Source: Bacillota bacterium (GTDB lineage Bacteria > Bacillota > Bacilli > Paenibacillales > Paenibacillaceae). Taken from it: 54,159 nucleotides of DNA. The stretch lies in NCBI GenBank assembly GCA_023433615.1, contig JAEZCJ010000174.1, positions 1-54,159 on the forward strand, in the 5' to 3' direction. Positions 32,557-41,101 of the stretch are shown piece by piece (the first letter of the stretch is position 1; the number at the start of each line of letters is the position of its first letter). Both the position numbers and the translations under genes were made by a program. The notes beneath the pieces were generated by a model, which did no database searches, was not told the origin of the DNA, and was given only the letters and a program-made list of their open reading frames with translations.

Positions 32557-34416
32557 ATGAACAGTAGAGTAAGGGCAGCCCTGATGGTGGCTGCCCTCTT
32601 GCTTCTCGCGGTGTTCCTCGGGGCATGCAGCGACAACAACGCCGCGAACAACGCGGACAACGGCGGCAATGCCGCGACGGGCAATGAGGCCGATAACGGC
32701 TTCGACGATGCAGGAGAGGACGCCAAGCCTGCCGTATACGAAGGCGAGCTTACCGGCAACGGTTTGCAAGGCAAAGACGTGAAGGTGAATCAGGTCGGTT
32801 ACTTGCCGAACGCGCGCAAGCTCGCAATGGTCGAGGGCGATGGCGATGCGATCGGCTTTCGGGTCATCGACACGGAGAGCCGCGCGATCGTCTACGAGGG
32901 CCGATCTACCGATTCGAAGCTGGATACGAACGCCGGAGAGCGCGTGCGAGAGCTTGATTTTAGCGCGGTGCAGGGGGATGGCGAGTACGTGATCAAAGCG
33001 GAAGGCGTCGGAATGTCGCATCCGTTCCGGATCGGCCCTAAGGTGTACGAGGCCTCCTTCGTCGACGCGATCCGGTCGTATACGCTGGGACGGGCGGGCA
33101 TCGCGATCGACGATCCCGTCACCGGTCTGAAGCATGCCGCAGGGCATACGCAGGATGCTGCAGCCAAGCTGGACATCGATCATCCCGATGCAGAGCGAGG
33201 CACGGTTGTCGATGTCAGCGGCGGGTGGTACGATGCCGGCGACTATGGCAAGTACACGACGCCGGGAGCGATCTCTGCGGCGCAGCTGCTGCTCTCCTAC
33301 GAGCTGAACCCGGAGGCGTACCCGGACGGGCAGCTGCAATTCCCTGCCGGACTGTCCGAAGGCGCAAGCGCCTCGATGCCGGACGTGCTGGAAGAAGTCA
33401 AGTACGAACTGGATTGGCTGCTGAAGATGCAGCGCCCGGACGGCGCGGTCTATCACAAGGTATCCGGTCTCAACTGGCCGGGCATGATTCGGCCCGAGGA
33501 CGATACGCAGGATCGTTATGTGTTCGGCATGTCGACATACGGGACAGGCATGGTTGCCGGAACGTTCGCGATGGCGGCACGGATCTACGAGCCGTTCGAT
33601 GCCGAATATGCAGCCATGCTGCTGGAGCGCGCCAAGGCAGCGCAGCAATATCTAGCCGGCAATCCCGAGGTTGCGTTCTTGACTAGCGACCGTCAGGACG
33701 GCGGGTCCGGCGCCTATAACCGGGGCGGCGACCAGGAGGAACGCTTCTGGGCTGCGGCAGAGCTGCTCAAGACGACGGGCGACCTGCAATATGACGCGTA
33801 CCTGAAGGAAGGGCTGTCGTATTACTTCGAGAAGAACACGGGCATCATCGGCTGGGGCTCGGGGCTGGCGCTCGGACAGTTCGCGTACGCAACGAGCGAG
33901 CAGGGCGACCCGAAATGGAAGGATAGCATCCGCTCCGTGTTCGTTCGAGAGGCCGATAAGATGATCCGGCAGATCGACAGCGACGGCTATCGCTATGCGC
34001 TGACCTCCGCAGAGTATACATGGGCCTCCGCGAAGAACGGGATGGCCAAGGCGCAGCTTCTGCTGCTCGCCGACGAGCTTGCCCCGAATGAAGCCTATAA
34101 GCAAGGCGCGTTGGAGCAAGTGCACTATACGCTTGGCCGCAATGCCGTCGGCACGACCTATCTGACGGGCTCCGGCGACGTCATGCCGCTGAATCCGCAT
34201 AACCGCATTCATATCGGCACAGGGACTTATATTCCGGGTCTCTTGGTCGGCGGTCCGAACAAGTTCGGCGGCGATCCGGATCTCGATCGGATGCTGAGCG
34301 TGCAGTCGCCTGCGCCTGCGCAGTCTTATCTGGATATCTCGGGTTCATGGTCATCGAATGAATATGCGATCGACTATAATGCACCTTTCGTATTCGTCTT
34401 GTCCTACTTCAACTGA
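32557..34416 (+). CDS. Family 9 glycoside hydrolase (endoglucanase-type) lipoprotein
   Basis: The 619-residue protein has a lipoprotein signal with C24 in FLGAC and an asparagine-rich linker, so it is anchored outside the cell. An N-terminal Ig-like CelD_N domain (KVNQVGYLPNARKLAMV near residue 78) precedes the GH9 barrel. The barrel has the nucleophile-side aspartates D226 and D229 in GGWYDAGDYGKYT, and the acid E602 in SSNEYAIDYN. The usual PHHR substrate motif reads PHNR. GH9 enzymes of this layout cut beta-1,4-glucans; related members act on glucosaminides. GGGAG precedes the ATG at 32557. Confidence 0.92.
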   Translation: MNSRVRAALMVAALLLLAVFLGACSDNNAANNADNGGNAATGNEADNGFDDAGEDAKPAVYEGELTGNGLQGKDVKVNQVGYLPNARKLAMVEGDGDAIGFRVIDTESRAIVYEGRSTDSKLDTNAGERVRELDFSAVQGDGEYVIKAEGVGMSHPFRIGPKVYEASFVDAIRSYTLGRAGIAIDDPVTGLKHAAGHTQDAAAKLDIDHPDAERGTVVDVSGGWYDAGDYGKYTTPGAISAAQLLLSYELNPEAYPDGQLQFPAGLSEGASASMPDVLEEVKYELDWLLKMQRPDGAVYHKVSGLNWPGMIRPEDDTQDRYVFGMSTYGTGMVAGTFAMAARIYEPFDAEYAAMLLERAKAAQQYLAGNPEVAFLTSDRQDGGSGAYNRGGDQEERFWAAAELLKTTGDLQYDAYLKEGLSYYFEKNTGIIGWGSGLALGQFAYATSEQGDPKWKDSIRSVFVREADKMIRQIDSDGYRYALTSAEYTWASAKNGMAKAQLLLLADELAPNEAYKQGALEQVHYTLGRNAVGTTYLTGSGDVMPLNPHNRIHIGTGTYIPGLLVGGPNKFGGDPDLDRMLSVQSPAPAQSYLDISGSWSSNEYAIDYNAPFVFVLSYFN

Positions 34417-34436
34417 GGACAGCGCGTTTTGAAGTC

Positions 34437-34477
34437 GGCAGCCGGGCTGGACGTATGCGTCCTGCGGCTGCCCTTTT
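34437..34477 (+). terminator. Terminator of the GH9 gene
   Basis: GGCAGCCG (34438-34445) pairs with CGGCTGCC (34465-34472), with an inner GGACG/CGTCC pair, followed by CTTTTC. Confidence 0.8.
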
Positions 34478-34483
34478 CATATT

Positions 34484-34512
34484 TTGCGCAAGCGGCGATC
34501 GAGAATTATAAT
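34484..34512 (+). promoter_or_regulatory. Sigma-A promoter of deoD
   Basis: TTGCGC (34484-34489) and TATAAT (34507-34512) are exactly 17 bases apart. Transcription would start near 34519. Confidence 0.7.
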
Positions 34513-34527
34513 GGGGATGACAACAGA

Positions 34528-34570
34528 GGAGGTGAATCCCGCAGCCGGCTAGGTCGGCTGTGGACGAGCA
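34528..34570 (+). promoter_or_regulatory. deoD ribosome site separated from its start by a hairpin
   Basis: GGAGG (34528-34532) is 37 bases before the ATG at 34570. Between them CCGCAGCCG (34539-34547) pairs with CGGCTGTGG (34555-34563). Folding removes 25 bases and leaves a spacing of about 12. No other ribosome site lies nearer the start. Confidence 0.5.
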
Positions 34571-35277
34571 TGAGCATACATATTAACGCTAAGCCGGGCG
34601 ATATCGCGGACATTGCGCTGCTCCCGGGCGATCCGCTTCGCGCGCGCTATATTGCCGAGACGTTCTTGGAGAACGCCCAATGCTATAACGAAGTGAGGGG
34701 CATGTACGGCTTCACGGGCACGTATAAGGGCCGTACCGTCTCGGTTCAGGGAACGGGAATGGGCGTGCCTTCGATCTCGATCTATGTGAACGAGTTAATT
34801 CGCGATTACGGCGTGAAGAAGCTGATTCGCGTAGGCAGCTGCGGAGGGATGGTCGAAGGGGTGAAGATCCGTGACGTCATCCTAGCGATGACGGCCTGCA
34901 CGGACTCGAACATGAACAGGCTCGTCTTCCCTGGCTTCGATTACTCGCCGTGCGCAAGCTTCGATCTGCTGCACAAGGCTTATCAAGCAGGTGTCCGTGC
35001 GGGACTCGCGCTGAAGGTCGGCAACGTGCTGACCGCTGACGTCTTCTATCGCGAGAGCATGGAGCCGGTGAAAAAGCTTGCGGACTACGGCGTGTTGGCC
35101 GTAGAGATGGAGACGACGGCGCTGTACACGATCGCCGCCAAGTTCGGCGTCGAAGCGTTGTCGGTGCTGACGGTCAGCGACCACTTGTTCAGCGGCGAAG
35201 CGGATACGACGGCAGAGGAGCGTCAAACGACGTTCAACGACATGATCGTGGTCGCGCTGGAAGCGGCCGTGCAATAA
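34570..35277 (+). CDS. deoD: Purine-nucleoside phosphorylase DeoD
   Basis: The enzyme splits purine (deoxy)nucleosides with phosphate to give the base and (deoxy)ribose 1-phosphate. The chosen start MSIHINAKPGDIADIALLPGDPLRA is the typical DeoD N-terminus, and the length of 235 residues is normal for the trimeric-hexameric type. The phosphate site GDPLRARYIA, the VRGMYGFTGTYKG block, GSCGG near residue 93, VEMETTALYT near 180 and the catalytic aspartate in VSDHLF near 205 are all visible. The frame is open upstream to 34429, but that part has no ribosome site and lies in the promoter and terminator region. The gene stands alone with its own promoter and terminator. Confidence 0.95.
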   Translation: MSIHINAKPGDIADIALLPGDPLRARYIAETFLENAQCYNEVRGMYGFTGTYKGRTVSVQGTGMGVPSISIYVNELIRDYGVKKLIRVGSCGGMVEGVKIRDVILAMTACTDSNMNRLVFPGFDYSPCASFDLLHKAYQAGVRAGLALKVGNVLTADVFYRESMEPVKKLADYGVLAVEMETTALYTIAAKFGVEALSVLTVSDHLFSGEADTTAEERQTTFNDMIVVALEAAVQ

Positions 35278-35285
35278 GCAAGGGG

Positions 35286-35321
35286 GCCTCCATGCAGTCG
35301 ATCTGGCTGCGGGAGGCTTTT
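35286..35321 (+). terminator. Terminator of deoD
   Basis: GCCTCC and GCAG pair with CTGC and GGAGGC around a short loop, followed by TTTT at 35318-35321. Confidence 0.8.
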
Positions 35322-35386
35322 CGTATTGTTGAAGGAATTTATTCAATGTGAGCGTTTTTAGCAAGACGAAAGTTGGAGGGGACTTC

Positions 35387-35824
35387 ATGCATTTGGTTTT
35401 TGGACTAGCTCGAGCAATGCTGCTTCTATTAATAGTACTTGGAGCCTATTTCACGATAAATGAATACTATGGCGTGCATGTTCCGGTGATGCAGCTCCCG
35501 ATTGATGATTCCAGTAGACCATTCTTTGTAATGGTGTTCACTCTCCAATTCCTTGTCCTGCTCCTGGTTCTTACTTCGATTTATATTTTGAGTAAGAAGA
35601 AAGGCGGTTCTTATTTGCGTCATGCCGTTACCTGGGTCTTGTTCTCGACAGTTCCTGGAATGTGGCTCATCAGAGTTCGGTATGTGAATCGTTTTGAGTG
35701 GGAGAGTTTTCTCCATACATGGGACAGTTTCATTTGGGTGATCGGTGTTCCTTTATATATTGGATTGGGCCAACTTCTGTATTTAGCTATGGTTTTGGTA
35801 AGAAGGTATTTTTTCAGCGATTAA
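35387..35824 (+). CDS. Small AT-rich membrane protein of unknown function
   Basis: GGAGGGG precedes the ATG at 35387; the frame opens earlier at 35348 without a ribosome site. The 145-residue product has four membrane segments: FGLARAMLLLLIVLGAYF near the N-terminus, FVMVFTLQFLVLLLVLTSIY near 48, AVTWVLFSTVPGMWLI near 80, and VIGVPLYIGLGQLLYLAMV near the end. I do not recognise a family. Its DNA is visibly richer in A and T than the genes around it, with many TTT and ATT codons, which suggests a separate origin. It stands alone between deoD and a two-component system. Confidence 0.7.
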   Translation: MHLVFGLARAMLLLLIVLGAYFTINEYYGVHVPVMQLPIDDSSRPFFVMVFTLQFLVLLLVLTSIYILSKKKGGSYLRHAVTWVLFSTVPGMWLIRVRYVNRFEWESFLHTWDSFIWVIGVPLYIGLGQLLYLAMVLVRRYFFSD

Positions 35825-35921
35825 GTTCGAGCCGATTTAGGGGGAACTAGAGTCGAACGAAGTGCTGGCTGGTCATAATCGATATCGAAGAGGCATAGAC
35901 CCTCGACGATAGCAACCGAAC

Positions 35922-35948
35922 AAGCCGTCTCAACGATGAGACGGCTTG
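35922..35948. terminator. Terminator between the 35387 gene and the convergent regulator gene
   Basis: AAGCCGTCTC (35922-35931) and GAGACGGCTT (35938-35947) form a perfect 10-bp stem. It can serve both strands. Confidence 0.75.
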
Positions 35949-35968
35949 CCCTTGCTGCCTGCAGCCGA

Positions 35969-37630
35969 TTACTCGATGCGATCGCGGTATTCCTGCGGCG
36001 TGAAGCCGGAGTGGTCCTTGAACACTTTGATGAAGTACTGCGCATTGGAGTAACCGAGCTTGGATGCGATCTCGTATATCTTCAGCTTCTTGTCCCGCAG
36101 CATGTAGGAGGCGCGCTCCATCTTCTTGCGGTAGATCGTCTCGCTGATGCTGTGCGCCGTCTCGAGCTTGTATACCTTGGAGAGGTAGACAGGGTGGAGA
36201 GAGACGTGGTCAGCGATCGCCTGGAGTGTGACGGTATCGAGATGCGCTTCGATATAATCCATGACGCTGCGGATCAGGTCCTTGCGCGTGTCCTTGATTT
36301 CCGCCTCCAGATGCGACTGAATGCGATGCGTGACCGCCTCGGTCCATTCCCTGAGCGCGGCGGCGGATCGAATCGGCAGCTGGTTGGCGAGTTCGCTGCC
36401 CGCGATATCGGAGAGCAGCTTGCCGTTCTTGTGGACCACGTAATAGCAAGCCGTGCTGATCTGGCAATAGATCTCGCGAAGATGCTCTTCCGTGTCCCCA
36501 TGCTTGCGCTGCAATTCCTCGAACACCTGCGAGAGCTTATCTCGCACCGCCTGCCAGCGCCCGGATTCGAACAGATGGATGAAGGACGGCGGCTCGTACA
36601 GCTGGACGAGCGCAGGGATATCGTACGGCTCGGATTCCTTGTCGAGCGTCATGAAGTAGCCCCTGTCGCTTCCGATCCGCTTGCGAAGCGAGGTGATCGT
36701 CGACTGGTACAAGGCCGGCAGGTCGCGCGGGAAGCACCCTTCGCGGCTCATGACGATCGATATGCCGTCCTTTAGGTATTTTTCCACGTTCCGCTGCAGG
36801 TCCTCCGCCAGAAGGGCAAGCCGCTCGTACATCGCCTCATTCGTCGTCTCCGTCTCATCGTCGTCTCCTGCCCCGGTCTCTGACTCGTCCGTGCGGCCTT
36901 GCGACAAGCTTGCGTGCGGAGCGGCGGCATAGACCAGATGGTCGAAGTCGTCCTTGCAATTCCAGAGCGTGAACTCGCTGCCTAGCAATTCGCGGGCAAT
37001 ATTGTCGATGGCATATTCGAACAGGAACATATCGTCCGTCGTGAACTGATGATAGTTCTCCTCGAGACGAATCGTCAGCAGCGTGACGCGGTCCTGGTCC
37101 CGGAACGGCAGCTGAAGCTTGGACAGCTTGGCATCGAGCTGATCGGGCGAGAAGCGGCTGCCCTGGATCAAGTCGTGCAGGAGGTTGTTCCTGAGCAGCG
37201 GCAGATGTTCCTCGAAGGTGCTGACGGCGCGTTCGTAAGAGGCGACCACGCCCCATTCGAGACGGATCGAATCGATGACGGCCATCAGCTTCCTTGCCAG
37301 CTCTTCGTCGCTGATCGGCTTCGTCAGGTAGCCGGATACGCCGTGGGCGAGCGCTTGCTGCGCATATTCGAACTCGGCGTAGCCGGACAGCAGGAGCACC
37401 TTGGTCTGCTTCCATTTGCGGCGCACGACGCCGGCCAGCTCGATGCCGGACATGCCGGGCATCGTAATGTCCGTCACCATAATATCGATCGGCGTCCTGC
37501 GCAGGATATCGAGGGCCTCGTCCGCGGAATAGGCTTTGAGTACGGTCTCGATGCCGAGCGATTCCCACGGCATCGTAATCGCCAGGTCATCGACGGCATA
37601 CGGTTCGTCATCCACTAGCAAAATTTGCAT
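35969..37630 (-). CDS. YesN-type response regulator with AraC DNA-binding domain
   Basis: The 553-residue protein has a receiver domain (VDDEP; D54 in VTDITMPGM; K104 in YLTKPI). A long middle region follows, with an acidic stretch around residues 240-260 (ESETGAGDDDETETTNE), and then a C-terminal AraC helix-turn-helix pair (ALQAIADHVSLHPVYLSKVYK and KLGYSNAQYFIKVFKDHSGFTP). It is longer than the regulator at 17253 because of the middle region. It lies 19 bases after the kinase gene at 37650 and is cotranscribed with it. Its target is probably the divergent binding-protein and glpK genes. Confidence 0.93.
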   Translation of the reverse strand: MQILLVDDEPYAVDDLAITMPWESLGIETVLKAYSADEALDILRRTPIDIMVTDITMPGMSGIELAGVVRRKWKQTKVLLLSGYAEFEYAQQALAHGVSGYLTKPISDEELARKLMAVIDSIRLEWGVVASYERAVSTFEEHLPLLRNNLLHDLIQGSRFSPDQLDAKLSKLQLPFRDQDRVTLLTIRLEENYHQFTTDDMFLFEYAIDNIARELLGSEFTLWNCKDDFDHLVYAAAPHASLSQGRTDESETGAGDDDETETTNEAMYERLALLAEDLQRNVEKYLKDGISIVMSREGCFPRDLPALYQSTITSLRKRIGSDRGYFMTLDKESEPYDIPALVQLYEPPSFIHLFESGRWQAVRDKLSQVFEELQRKHGDTEEHLREIYCQISTACYYVVHKNGKLLSDIAGSELANQLPIRSAAALREWTEAVTHRIQSHLEAEIKDTRKDLIRSVMDYIEAHLDTVTLQAIADHVSLHPVYLSKVYKLETAHSISETIYRKKMERASYMLRDKKLKIYEIASKLGYSNAQYFIKVFKDHSGFTPQEYRDRIE

Positions 37631-37649
37631 CGGTGCAAGCGCTCCTTCT

Positions 37650-39356
37650 CTATTCTTGGTTCATGCATAGCAGCGTAATCGTCGTACCGCTGCCCTGTTC
37701 GGAGGTAATCGTGAGCGATGACCCAGGCCCATACTGTTGGAGCATTCGCTGCCGTACATTCCAGACGCCGTAGCCGACGCCTGCTTCGATCGGTCGGCTC
37801 AAGGCGTCCGTCAGCTGCTTCAGCTTCTCCTTCGACATCCCGATTCCATCATCGGCAATCGCGAGCGAGAAGCCGTTATCCAGCAATTGTCCGCTAATGC
37901 GAATCGTCCCCAATCCCGGCTTCGGCTCGATGCCGTGGAGCACCGCATTCTCGACAAGCGGCTGCAGCAGCAGTCTCGGAATCTGCATCCGTGCCAACGG
38001 CTCGGGAACCTGAATCTCGTAACGGATTCGTTGCTTGCGCAGATTCTGGATGGCGAGATAATTGTCAAGCAGGTCCAGCTCGCCCTGGATCGGCACCATG
38101 CCGTTCTCGGAGCGCGTCATATAGCGGTAGTACTCGCCTAAGCTGAGGGCCATAGCCTCGACGGATTCCGTGTCGCCCACCTTCGCTTTGCTCTTGATGA
38201 AGAATAAGCAATTATACAGGAAATGCGGATTAATCTGCGATTGCAGCTGCTTGAATTCCGCTTCCTTGGCGCGCAGCTGCTCTGCAAGCACCTTGTCGAT
38301 CAAATCGCCGACACGCTTGGCCATCTCGTTGAAGCCTTCTGTCAGGATGCGGAATTCCAAAGCCGGGATGACGCCGATCCGAACGCCGTAGTCGCCTTCC
38401 TTGAAGCGGGACAAGCTGCTGACGAGCTTGCGAATCGGCCGCATGACGTTCCGATAGAGCAGGAACGCGAATCCGATGCCCAGCGCGAGCAGAGCCACGG
38501 TTGCCCAAGCGAATAGCGTGGTGCTCTCGCGGATCGGGTGAAGGACGTTCTCGAGCGGAATGAAATCGATCAAGTACCATCCGGTAGATGAGGATGAGAC
38601 GGCATTGAGCAGGAACGATTGGCCGTTCAGCTCCGTTACGGTAGACAGCTTGTCTCCTAGAGACATGGAGGAGAGCTGGCGCGTGATCTCGTGAATCGTC
38701 ACGCTGTCCGCATCATAATTCGTAATCAACCGCCCTGACGGTTGATAGAGGAACGGGTCGCCGTACTGCTTGAAAGCATCCAGCATGGAGCGGATATTCT
38801 CGGCCGGGAACGCGGCCTCCAGCATGAGGGCGCTGCTCTGTTCGGTGTCCGCGATTCGCAGGACGAATTCGCCGCTATGGCTGTTCCCCGTACCGGAAGG
38901 CGTGTAGTTCCAATTGGGCGAAAGCGGCGAGAGCACGTCCAGCGACGAGCTTCTCCGCTGCGGATCGGAGGATAGCACGTCGCCGGTAGCCGGGAAGTAG
39001 ATGGTGATCGAGTTCGACCACGCGCTGGCCGTGCTCTGCAGCGCAAGCTTTTCCATAATGGTAAGCCGCAAATCGTTCCGTTCCAGCAGATGAGCAATGC
39101 TAGGGAGATTGGCGTAGTCGCGCAAGGAAGGATCGTGCAGCAGATTATAGGCATTCAAGGCCAATTGGTCGATATTATTCTCGATCTGGCTTAACAGAAA
39201 TTCCAGTTGTTTCAGGTGAGAGGCTTGCAGCTCCTGCTTAACGGAGTTCGTCGTAGTCGTGACGGTATACCCGTATAGAACGGCGATCACGATCAGCAGC
39301 ATGGCTAGGAACGTGAGCATCTTGGCGAACAAGCTCCATTGAATACGTAAGCGCAT
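37650..39356 (-). CDS. YesM-type sensor histidine kinase
   Basis: The frame opens at 39455, but GGAGG lies 7 bases before the ATG at 39356, which gives 568 residues. Membrane segments at about residues 12-32 and 275-300 flank an extracellular dCache-like sensing region. A HAMP linker follows, then H378 in QINPHFLYN and the ATP-binding blocks LLLQPLVENAVLHG and IADDGIGMS. It is the first gene of a two-gene operon with the regulator at 35969. It is divergent from a sugar-binding lipoprotein gene 122 bases away, which is the likely source of its signal or its target. Confidence 0.93.
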   Translation of the reverse strand: MRLRIQWSLFAKMLTFLAMLLIVIAVLYGYTVTTTTNSVKQELQASHLKQLEFLLSQIENNIDQLALNAYNLLHDPSLRDYANLPSIAHLLERNDLRLTIMEKLALQSTASAWSNSITIYFPATGDVLSSDPQRRSSSLDVLSPLSPNWNYTPSGTGNSHSGEFVLRIADTEQSSALMLEAAFPAENIRSMLDAFKQYGDPFLYQPSGRLITNYDADSVTIHEITRQLSSMSLGDKLSTVTELNGQSFLLNAVSSSSTGWYLIDFIPLENVLHPIRESTTLFAWATVALLALGIGFAFLLYRNVMRPIRKLVSSLSRFKEGDYGVRIGVIPALEFRILTEGFNEMAKRVGDLIDKVLAEQLRAKEAEFKQLQSQINPHFLYNCLFFIKSKAKVGDTESVEAMALSLGEYYRYMTRSENGMVPIQGELDLLDNYLAIQNLRKQRIRYEIQVPEPLARMQIPRLLLQPLVENAVLHGIEPKPGLGTIRISGQLLDNGFSLAIADDGIGMSKEKLKQLTDALSRPIEAGVGYGVWNVRQRMLQQYGPGSSLTITSEQGSGTTITLLCMNQE

Positions 39357-39478
39357 GTGTAACCTCCTGCTTGGGCTCATACTGCCTAAGCCTAGTGTAC
39401 CGTAAAAAGCGTGCCGATGGTGCGAAAAATAAGTACAATAGACATAAGACGGCACACAACGTTAAGGAGAGAGTGCGG

Positions 39479-41044
39479 ATGAGGCGACTCGGCATGGCGG
39501 CACTGCTGGCAGCCCTGGGCGTTATGGCATTGGCGCTGCTGGCAGCGTGTTCGAATCAGGCGCCGGCGAACGAAGGCAACGAGGCGAATGAAGGCCGTGA
39601 GGCTAAGCCTGAACCCTATACGATGACGACGGTAGGCGCGTTTAAGGCAGACCTCGTATTCAAGAACGGCGAGACGCTCGAGGATAACGTGCACCTGCGC
39701 TGGGCAGAGGAACGGCTCGGCATTCGCATCCGTTACTTGTGGACTGTACCGGCTTCGATATTTGACACGAAGCTGCAGCTTGAGCTGGAGGCAGGCCGCC
39801 CGGTACCGGATGTCGTAACGATACGGAGCGACTCCGTCCATACGCTGATCGATTCCGGCAAGTTCCGCGAGGTAGGCAGCCTGTTCGACCGCTATGCCTC
39901 GGATACGTGGAAGAAAGCGATGAACGAGAGCGCGGATATATGGGAGCCCTATATGCGGGGCGGCAGCAAGTATGCGATTCCGATTCTCGATTATGCGCAT
40001 AACTCCGAGTCCGTGCTCTGGATCCGGACGGACTGGCTGGATAAGGTCGGTCTGGAGGCGCCGCGCACGATCGAGGAACTCGTGCAAGTCATGCGAGCCT
40101 TCACATGGGAGGATCCGGACGGCAACGGCAAACAGGATACGCACGGCTTAGCACTGTCGCTCAAGGCCGGAGAAAAGGGGGTTATGGGCGATACGAGCTG
40201 GATTTTTGGTGCGTACGGCACGATCCCAGGTCAATGGAATGAGGCGCCGGACGGCAGTCTCGCGTACGGCTCGATTCATCCCGGGGCAGGCGAAGCGCTT
40301 GCGGCCATGCAGGAATGGATGGCGGAAGGGCTGCTCGAAGGCGAGGCGGAGCTGATGGATGAGCATGCGGCGGCGAACAGCTTCATCGAAGGCAAGGCAG
40401 GCATGATCGCAGGTCCGCATTGGATGGTGTACTGGCCGCTGGGCAGTATGAATTCAGGGACATCCGCTGCATCGTTCAAGGCATTCCCGATTCCTGCAGG
40501 CCCTGAGGGCAAGGTCGGCCGCAGGGGCGCGCATGTCCGCAATGGGGCGATTCTGATCAGCGAGTCGATGGAGCAGCCGGAGCGGTTCTTCGAGTACCAG
40601 AATTATCTCTTCGATTACTATGCGCTTCACGACGGCGAATTCAAATACGGACTGGCAGAGAACTATGATTGGTCGACTGTCGACGGCAAGCCTTCCAACG
40701 ATCCGAAGCGGGTGCCTGGAGGCGCGGTCCGCGTCGCTTCCTATACGCTCACCTTCGACGGTGCCCGCATTCCGTCGATGTGGCGCGAGGCAGGGCAGCC
40801 GAATGCGATCGAGACACTGCTCTCGCAGGAGGACAGCTCGATGCTCGATCGGTTCCAAGGCGCGCCGACACGGACGCAGAAGTCGACGCGCAACCTGATG
40901 AGCAAGCTGGAGGAAGAGACGTATAGGCAGATTATCTACGGAGAGATGCCGGCGAGCGCTTTCGAGGATTATGTCCGCAGATGGAGAGGCCTTGGCGGCG
41001 ACCGCATCACGGATGAGGTTAACGAATGGTGGGAGAAGCAGTAA
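39479..41044 (+). CDS. Orphan extracellular sugar-binding lipoprotein
   Basis: The ATG at 39479 follows AAGGAGAG; the frame opens earlier without a ribosome site. The 521-residue protein has a lipoprotein signal with C24 in LLAAC. It belongs to the large LplA/YtcQ-like binding proteins: VPDVVTIRSDSVHTLIDSGK near residue 104, WIRTDWLDKVGLEAPRTIEEL near 180, and a calcium-loop-like DPDGNGKQDTHG near 212. No permease gene is adjacent. It may borrow permeases, or act as the sensory partner of the divergent YesM kinase. glpK follows 57 bases later with no terminator between, so the two may be cotranscribed. Confidence 0.9.
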   Translation: MRRLGMAALLAALGVMALALLAACSNQAPANEGNEANEGREAKPEPYTMTTVGAFKADLVFKNGETLEDNVHLRWAEERLGIRIRYLWTVPASIFDTKLQLELEAGRPVPDVVTIRSDSVHTLIDSGKFREVGSLFDRYASDTWKKAMNESADIWEPYMRGGSKYAIPILDYAHNSESVLWIRTDWLDKVGLEAPRTIEELVQVMRAFTWEDPDGNGKQDTHGLALSLKAGEKGVMGDTSWIFGAYGTIPGQWNEAPDGSLAYGSIHPGAGEALAAMQEWMAEGLLEGEAELMDEHAAANSFIEGKAGMIAGPHWMVYWPLGSMNSGTSAASFKAFPIPAGPEGKVGRRGAHVRNGAILISESMEQPERFFEYQNYLFDYYALHDGEFKYGLAENYDWSTVDGKPSNDPKRVPGGAVRVASYTLTFDGARIPSMWREAGQPNAIETLLSQEDSSMLDRFQGAPTRTQKSTRNLMSKLEEETYRQIIYGEMPASAFEDYVRRWRGLGGDRITDEVNEWWEKQ

Positions 41045-41101
41045 CGCAAGGGAATGCACCCATGCGGATTCGACGATTCTGTAGGGGAGGTTAGGCATAA
41101 C

